A stretch of 64,000 nt of DNA from Ralstonia pickettii DTP0602 (GTDB taxonomy: Bacteria; Pseudomonadota; Gammaproteobacteria; Burkholderiales; Burkholderiaceae): positions 1,178,001-1,242,000 of the forward strand of contig CP006668.1 of NCBI GenBank assembly GCA_000471925.1, written 5' to 3'. This document shows, in pieces, positions 60,304 through 64,000 of the stretch. The notes under the pieces were generated by a model. That model searched no databases. It saw only the letters and a program-made list of their open reading frames with translations, and had not been told where the DNA came from. How positions within the stretch are numbered: position 1 is the first letter of the stretch; each line of letters opens with the position of its first letter. The position numbers and the translations under genes are program-made.

Positions 60304-60329
60304 CCCATTCCATACCGATCGATACAAAA
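60281..60329. promoter_or_regulatory. Large operator dyad, TTTTGTATCGATCG
   Basis: TTTTGTATCGATCG at 60281-60294 and its exact complement CGATCGATACAAAA at 60316-60329 form a perfect 14-base-arm inverted repeat with a 21-base spacer. It covers the promoter of the TetR gene and ends 8 bases before the start codon. Autoregulation is very likely. The CGATCGAT core also repeats within each arm. Confidence 0.75.
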
Positions 60330-60336
60330 CCCAGCC

Positions 60337-60945
60337 ATGGCCCGCCCCCGCAAATTCAACGAACAGGCCGCCCTGACCGCCGCCCTGGACGCCTTCTGGG
60401 CGCGCGGCTACGAAGCCACTTCCACCCGCGACCTGACCAGCGCAATGGGCATGACGCAGCCCAGCCTGTACAACGCCTTCGGCGACAAACGCTCGCTGTT
60501 CCTGCTGGCACTGGATGGTTATCTCGACGGCACGGTGCGTGAGCGCATCGCGCGGCTGCAAGCCTCGCTGCCGCCCGCCGCCGCGATCACTGCCTACTTT
60601 GCCGAGAGTATCGAACGTTCGCTGGCCGACCCGCTGCACCGCGGCTGCCTGCTGGTGAACACGGCACTCGAAGTCACGCCGGACGACCCTGACCTGCAGC
60701 AGAAGGTGGCGGATGCCTTCACGGAAATCCGCGACTACTTCCGCCGCCAGTTTGCCGCCGCGCAACAGGCTGGTGAAGTCGATTCCCGCCTGTCGGCGGA
60801 AGACGTTTCCGCGCAATTGCTGGCCGTACTGCTCGGCGTGCGCGTGCTGGCACGTGCTGCCCCACAGCGCGAACTGCTGGCGGGCGCGGTGCGACCGACG
60901 CTGGCTTTGCTGGGGTTGCCGCCGCTGAGCGCTGGCACCGGCTGA
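60337..60945 (+). CDS. TetR family transcriptional regulator
   Basis: A 202-residue TetR protein. The DNA-binding domain covers about 8-55 (ALTAALDAFWARGYEATSTRDLTSAMGMTQPSLYNAFGDKRSLF). The effector domain is of the TetR_C type with RGCLLVNTALEVTPDDP, typical of the AcuR/YxaF-like group. It lies downstream of the DHA2 pump gene and upstream of the YbfB-type transporter gene, both on the same strand. The large dyad at 60281 lies directly before it, so it probably represses itself and perhaps the following transporter. Confidence 0.9.
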   Translation: MARPRKFNEQAALTAALDAFWARGYEATSTRDLTSAMGMTQPSLYNAFGDKRSLFLLALDGYLDGTVRERIARLQASLPPAAAITAYFAESIERSLADPLHRGCLLVNTALEVTPDDPDLQQKVADAFTEIRDYFRRQFAAAQQAGEVDSRLSAEDVSAQLLAVLLGVRVLARAAPQRELLAGAVRPTLALLGLPPLSAGTG

Positions 60946-61100
60946 TTCCCCTCAGCCTTTCCTGAGTTTCCCGATTCGCAGCAGCCATGCGCGCGGCCCG
61001 CGCCGCGTGCGGGCGAACTGCATCCTTTTTCCGGCGCCATGCCCTGGCGCCGATGCCCCCGTCTTGCCTGTCGCAAGGCAACGGGTCACCGGAGAGCACC

Positions 61101-62336
61101 ATGTCCAGCAACCTCAGCGTGAGCCAGCCGGCCGCCAACCCACCGGCGCCACTCGAACTGCGCGACATCTACGCCGCGCTGTCCGGCCTGTGTGCCAGCC
61201 TGGTGGCAATCGGCCTGGCGCGCTTCGCCTACACCGCGCTGATCCCGCCGTTGATCCAGGCGCACTGGTTCCCGGCCTCGCAGACGGTGGCACTGGGCGC
61301 GGCCAACTTTGCCGGCTACCTGGCGGGTGCTTTGCTGGGGCGGCCACTGGTCTCGGTCTGGTCGAACCGGACGGTGTTGCGCATGCTGATGCTGGCGGCC
61401 ACGGTGGCGTTCCTTGCCTGCGCCTGGCCGCTGTCGGCAGGGTGGTTCTTCGCCTGGCGCTTTGTCTCGGGCCTTGCCGGTGGGGCGATCATGGTGCTGG
61501 TGGCGACCTCGATCCTGCCGCATATCCCTGCGCCGCGCCGCGGCTTCGTGATGGGCACGATTTTCCTCGGGCTTGGGCTGGGCATTGCTGCATCTGGCAC
61601 GCTGGTGCCGCGCCTGCTGCAGTTTGGCCTGCGCGAAACATGGCTGGGGCTGGGCGCGTTGTCGCTGGCGCTGACGGCATTCAGCTGGTTCGGCTGGCCA
61701 GGGGCGTTGCCGCAGGCATCCGCGAGCGCGGGCGCGGCTGCATCGGTTTCCGCGGCGCTGGCACCGGAGGCGCGCCGCAAGCTGCGCCTGTTGTATGCGC
61801 AGTACGCGATCAACGCTTTCGGGCTGGTGCCGGCCATGATGCTGCTGGTGGATCTTGTCGCGCGCGGGCTGGGGCGCGGCAGCAGTGTTGGCGCGTCGTA
61901 CTGGGTGCTGTATGGCATCGGTGCGATTGCGGGGCCATTGGTGTGTGGCTTTGCCGGGGACCGGCTCGGCTTTGGTGCTGCGTATCGGGTTGCGCTGCTG
62001 TTGCAGGGATTGGCGACGACGTTGCTGGCGCTGTGCGGCCAACCGCTGGCGGTGGGTGTGGCTGCGGTGGTGCTCGGTGCCTTCACGCCCGGCATTGCGC
62101 CGCTGGGCCTGGGCGCGATCCAGGAGACGCTGCCGCACGATCCGGTCGCGCAACGAGCGGCATGGAGCCATGCCACCAGTGCCTTCGCGCTGTTCCAGGC
62201 GCTCGCGGGCTATGGCTATGCGTGGATGTTTGCGCATTCGCATGAGAACTACGCGCTGATCTTCGGCTGCGGCGCGGTGGCGCTGGCGCTTGCACTGGCC
62301 GTGAGCCTCGCCGGCGCGCGCCGTGCGACACGCTGA
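61101..62336 (+). CDS. MFS transporter, YbfB/YjiJ family
   Basis: A 411-residue 12-helix protein with the YbfB/YjiJ start LCASLVAIGLARFAYTALIPPLI, GAANFAGYLAGALLGRP and ASGTLVPRLLQFGLRETW. The substrate of this family is not established. The ATG at 61101 follows GGAGAG. The 155 bases after the TetR gene show no operator, so it may be read through from the TetR promoter. Confidence 0.86.
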   Translation: MSSNLSVSQPAANPPAPLELRDIYAALSGLCASLVAIGLARFAYTALIPPLIQAHWFPASQTVALGAANFAGYLAGALLGRPLVSVWSNRTVLRMLMLAATVAFLACAWPLSAGWFFAWRFVSGLAGGAIMVLVATSILPHIPAPRRGFVMGTIFLGLGLGIAASGTLVPRLLQFGLRETWLGLGALSLALTAFSWFGWPGALPQASASAGAAASVSAALAPEARRKLRLLYAQYAINAFGLVPAMMLLVDLVARGLGRGSSVGASYWVLYGIGAIAGPLVCGFAGDRLGFGAAYRVALLLQGLATTLLALCGQPLAVGVAAVVLGAFTPGIAPLGLGAIQETLPHDPVAQRAAWSHATSAFALFQALAGYGYAWMFAHSHENYALIFGCGAVALALALAVSLAGARRATR

Positions 62337-62425
62337 GCGGCGCCGGCAGTAAAACCGGCATCGGCCTAGAATCGTGTTTTCCGGCCCCTGAGGGGCCAGC
62401 CCGACCCTGCAAGGAGCACCACCGC

Positions 62426-63541
62426 ATGAGCCAATTGTTCGAACCGCTCGCTATCGGCAGCCTCACGCTGGCCAACCGCATCACCATTGCGCCGATGTGC
62501 CAGTACTCCGCTGAAGACGGCAACGCCGGCGACTGGCATATGATCCATCTCGGTTCGCTGGCGCTGTCCGGCGCCGGCATGCTGATCGTGGAAGCCACCG
62601 CGGTGTCGCCGGAAGGGCGGATCACGCCGCAGGACCTGGGGCTTTACTCGGACGACAACGAAGCGGCGCTGGCGCGCGTGCTGAAGGCGATCCGCGCGCA
62701 TTCGCGGATTGCCGTGGCGATCCAGCTGGCCCATGCGGGCCGCAAGGCGTCGAGCCATGCGCCGTGGGATGGTGGCCAGCAGATCGCGCCCGATGCGCCG
62801 CGTGGCTGGCATGCCGTGGCGCCGTCGGCGGTGCCGCATGGTCAGGAGGAGGTACCGCCCGTTGCGCTGGACCGCGCCGGCATGGACAAGGTGCGCGACG
62901 ACTTCGTTGCTGCAGCCCGGCGCGCGGCGCGGCTTGGGCTGGATGGTATCGAGATCCATGCCGCGCACGGCTACCTGCTGCACCAGTTCCTGTCGCCGCT
63001 GGCCAACCATCGCGATGACGAATACGGCGGCAGCCTGGAGAACCGCATGCGCTTCCCGATCGAGGTGTTCGACGCGGTGCGCGAAGCCTTCCCGTCCGAT
63101 CGCCCGGTATGGATGCGCATCTCGGCGACCGACTGGGTGCCGGGCGGATGGGATATCGAAGGCACGGTGGCGTTGTCGAAGGCGCTGAAGGCGCGCGGTT
63201 GCGTGGCGATCCACGTGACCACCGGGGGCGTGTCGCCGCAGCAGGCGATCAAGCTCGGGCCGGGCTACCAGGTGCCATATGCACAGCGCGTGAAGGCCGA
63301 GGTCGGCCTGCCGACCATCGCGGTGGGCCTGATCACCGAGCCGGAGCAGGCCGAGGCGATCATCGCCAACCACGAGGCCGACGCCGTGTCGCTGGCGCGT
63401 GCGATGCTGTACGACCCGCGCTGGCCCTGGCATGCCGCGGCGCGGCTGGGCGCCAGCGTGCAGGCGCCGAAGCAATACTGGCGGTCGCAGCCGCGCGAGC
63501 TTAAGGACTTGTTCGCGGGCGCGGCCTTCGGGCAGCGCTAG
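62426..63541 (+). CDS. Old Yellow Enzyme family NADH:flavin oxidoreductase (YqjM class)
   Basis: A 371-residue FMN-dependent ene-reductase. The YqjM-type features are Cys24 in APMCQYSAEDG, IQLAHAGRKASSHAPW, the catalytic pair in EIHAAHGYLLHQFLSP, the arginine in ENRMRFPIEV and the FMN phosphate site AVGLI through DAVSLARAMLYDPRW. It reduces activated C=C bonds of enals, enones or nitro compounds. The ATG at 62426 follows AAGGAG. The next gene is 28 bases away, so an operon with the glyoxalase-like gene is likely. Confidence 0.92.
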   Translation: MSQLFEPLAIGSLTLANRITIAPMCQYSAEDGNAGDWHMIHLGSLALSGAGMLIVEATAVSPEGRITPQDLGLYSDDNEAALARVLKAIRAHSRIAVAIQLAHAGRKASSHAPWDGGQQIAPDAPRGWHAVAPSAVPHGQEEVPPVALDRAGMDKVRDDFVAAARRAARLGLDGIEIHAAHGYLLHQFLSPLANHRDDEYGGSLENRMRFPIEVFDAVREAFPSDRPVWMRISATDWVPGGWDIEGTVALSKALKARGCVAIHVTTGGVSPQQAIKLGPGYQVPYAQRVKAEVGLPTIAVGLITEPEQAEAIIANHEADAVSLARAMLYDPRWPWHAAARLGASVQAPKQYWRSQPRELKDLFAGAAFGQR

Positions 63542-63569
63542 CTGCCGGTCACCACAGGAGACAAGCACC

Positions 63570-63992
63570 ATGAAACCGCGCATCACGCTGATCACGCTGG
63601 GCGTCGACGACCTGGAGCGCGCAGTGCGCTTCTATCGCGACGGCATGGGGCTGCCCACGGCGGGCATTGTCGGCGAGCAATACGAACATGGGGCGGTCGC
63701 GTTCTTCGACCTGCAGGCCGGGTTGAAGCTTGCGGTGTGGCCGCGTGCGAGCCTCGCGCATGACACGGGCCTGGCGGTGTCGCGGCGCGCGACTACGGAT
63801 TTCTCGCTGGCGCACAACGTTGCGGGCAAGGCGGAAGTGGATGCGGTGATGGCCCAGGCGCTGGCCGCGGGTGCCAGCGTGGTCAAGCCGGCACAGGATA
63901 CGTTCTGGGGCGGCTATGCCGGGTATTTCCAGGATCCCGACGGGCACCTGTGGGAGATCGCCTGGAATCCGCAGATGTTGCCTGAGGACTGA
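63570..63992 (+). CDS. VOC (glyoxalase/bleomycin-resistance) family protein
   Basis: A 140-residue protein with two beta-alpha-beta-beta-beta modules: TLGVDDLERAVRFYRDGMGLP and, in the second half, VKPAQDTFWGGYAGYFQDPDGHLWEIAWNP. The C-terminal glutamate in HLWEIAW is a usual metal ligand. Such proteins act on small electrophiles or confer resistance by binding. It is 28 bases after the Old Yellow Enzyme gene with CAGGAG before the ATG, and together they fit an electrophile-detoxification pair. The last 8 bases of the window hold nothing more. Confidence 0.88.
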   Translation: MKPRITLITLGVDDLERAVRFYRDGMGLPTAGIVGEQYEHGAVAFFDLQAGLKLAVWPRASLAHDTGLAVSRRATTDFSLAHNVAGKAEVDAVMAQALAAGASVVKPAQDTFWGGYAGYFQDPDGHLWEIAWNPQMLPED

Positions 63993-64000
63993 CGCTTCGC

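Overview
The window is about 67% GC, with tightly packed genes and the codon use of a betaproteobacterium. The gene content (an Atu-type acyl-CoA carboxylase operon with a Bug/TctC binding protein, many IclR, LysR, TetR and GlxA-type regulators, a peroxiredoxin-glutaredoxin hybrid, a Mex-type RND pump) fits a Burkholderiaceae genome, most likely Cupriavidus or a close Ralstonia-like relative. I saw no rRNA, tRNA or CRISPR array. The genus is inferred from gene style, not from a marker gene.

Layout. 1-4.0 kb: an Lrp/AsnC regulator, then a decayed BvgAS-like phosphorelay. The sensor kinase has lost its periplasmic region and its ATP-binding domain, the response regulator carries a 2-bp loss in a CG run, and a free-standing HPt protein follows. 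4.1-14.3 kb: a small membrane protein, then an IclR regulator divergent from a six-gene operon (carboxyltransferase, acyl-CoA dehydrogenase, enoyl-CoA hydratase, biotin carboxylase, AtuA-family protein, Bug binding protein) with a perfect palindrome in the divergent promoter. 14.3-24.96 kb: a TetR remnant, patatin phospholipase, YceH, a cyclic-nucleotide-binding/thioredoxin-reductase fusion, an Ada-like protein with a 2OG-Fe(II) oxygenase, an M20 peptidase, and a peroxiredoxin-glutaredoxin gene followed by a dihydrolipoamide-dehydrogenase-like gene. 25.15-27.0 kb: an IS1634-type insertion sequence. 27.1-31.1 kb: a TonB siderophore receptor under a likely Fur box, a DsbA-like protein and a ChaA-type antiporter.

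31.3-43 kb: a mixed housekeeping and accessory stretch (SRAP peptidase, acyl-CoA synthetase, BON protein, GlxA-type regulator, M20 carboxypeptidase, phospholipase D lipoprotein, Cu-Zn superoxide dismutase, LysR regulator, and an alpha/beta-hydrolase that has lost its catalytic serine). 43.1-49.3 kb: a complete RND efflux operon (adaptor, pump, outer-membrane channel). 49.4-51.6 kb: four small proteins, including a secreted repeat protein. 51.6-52.8 kb: an insertion-damaged zone with the tail of an ExeM-type nuclease and two IS200/IS605 remnants. 52.9-64 kb: ABM and PssA-like genes, three MFS transporters, two TetR regulators, a GlxA-type regulator, two SDRs, an Old Yellow Enzyme and a glyoxalase-like protein.

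The most notable theme is ongoing gene decay. At least seven genes are broken or partial, including two members of one signalling pathway. No wholly new defence or mobile system was found. The best leads are the decayed phosphorelay, the partial Atu-like pathway, the Ada-like protein without its zinc site, and the serine-less hydrolase beside the RND pump.
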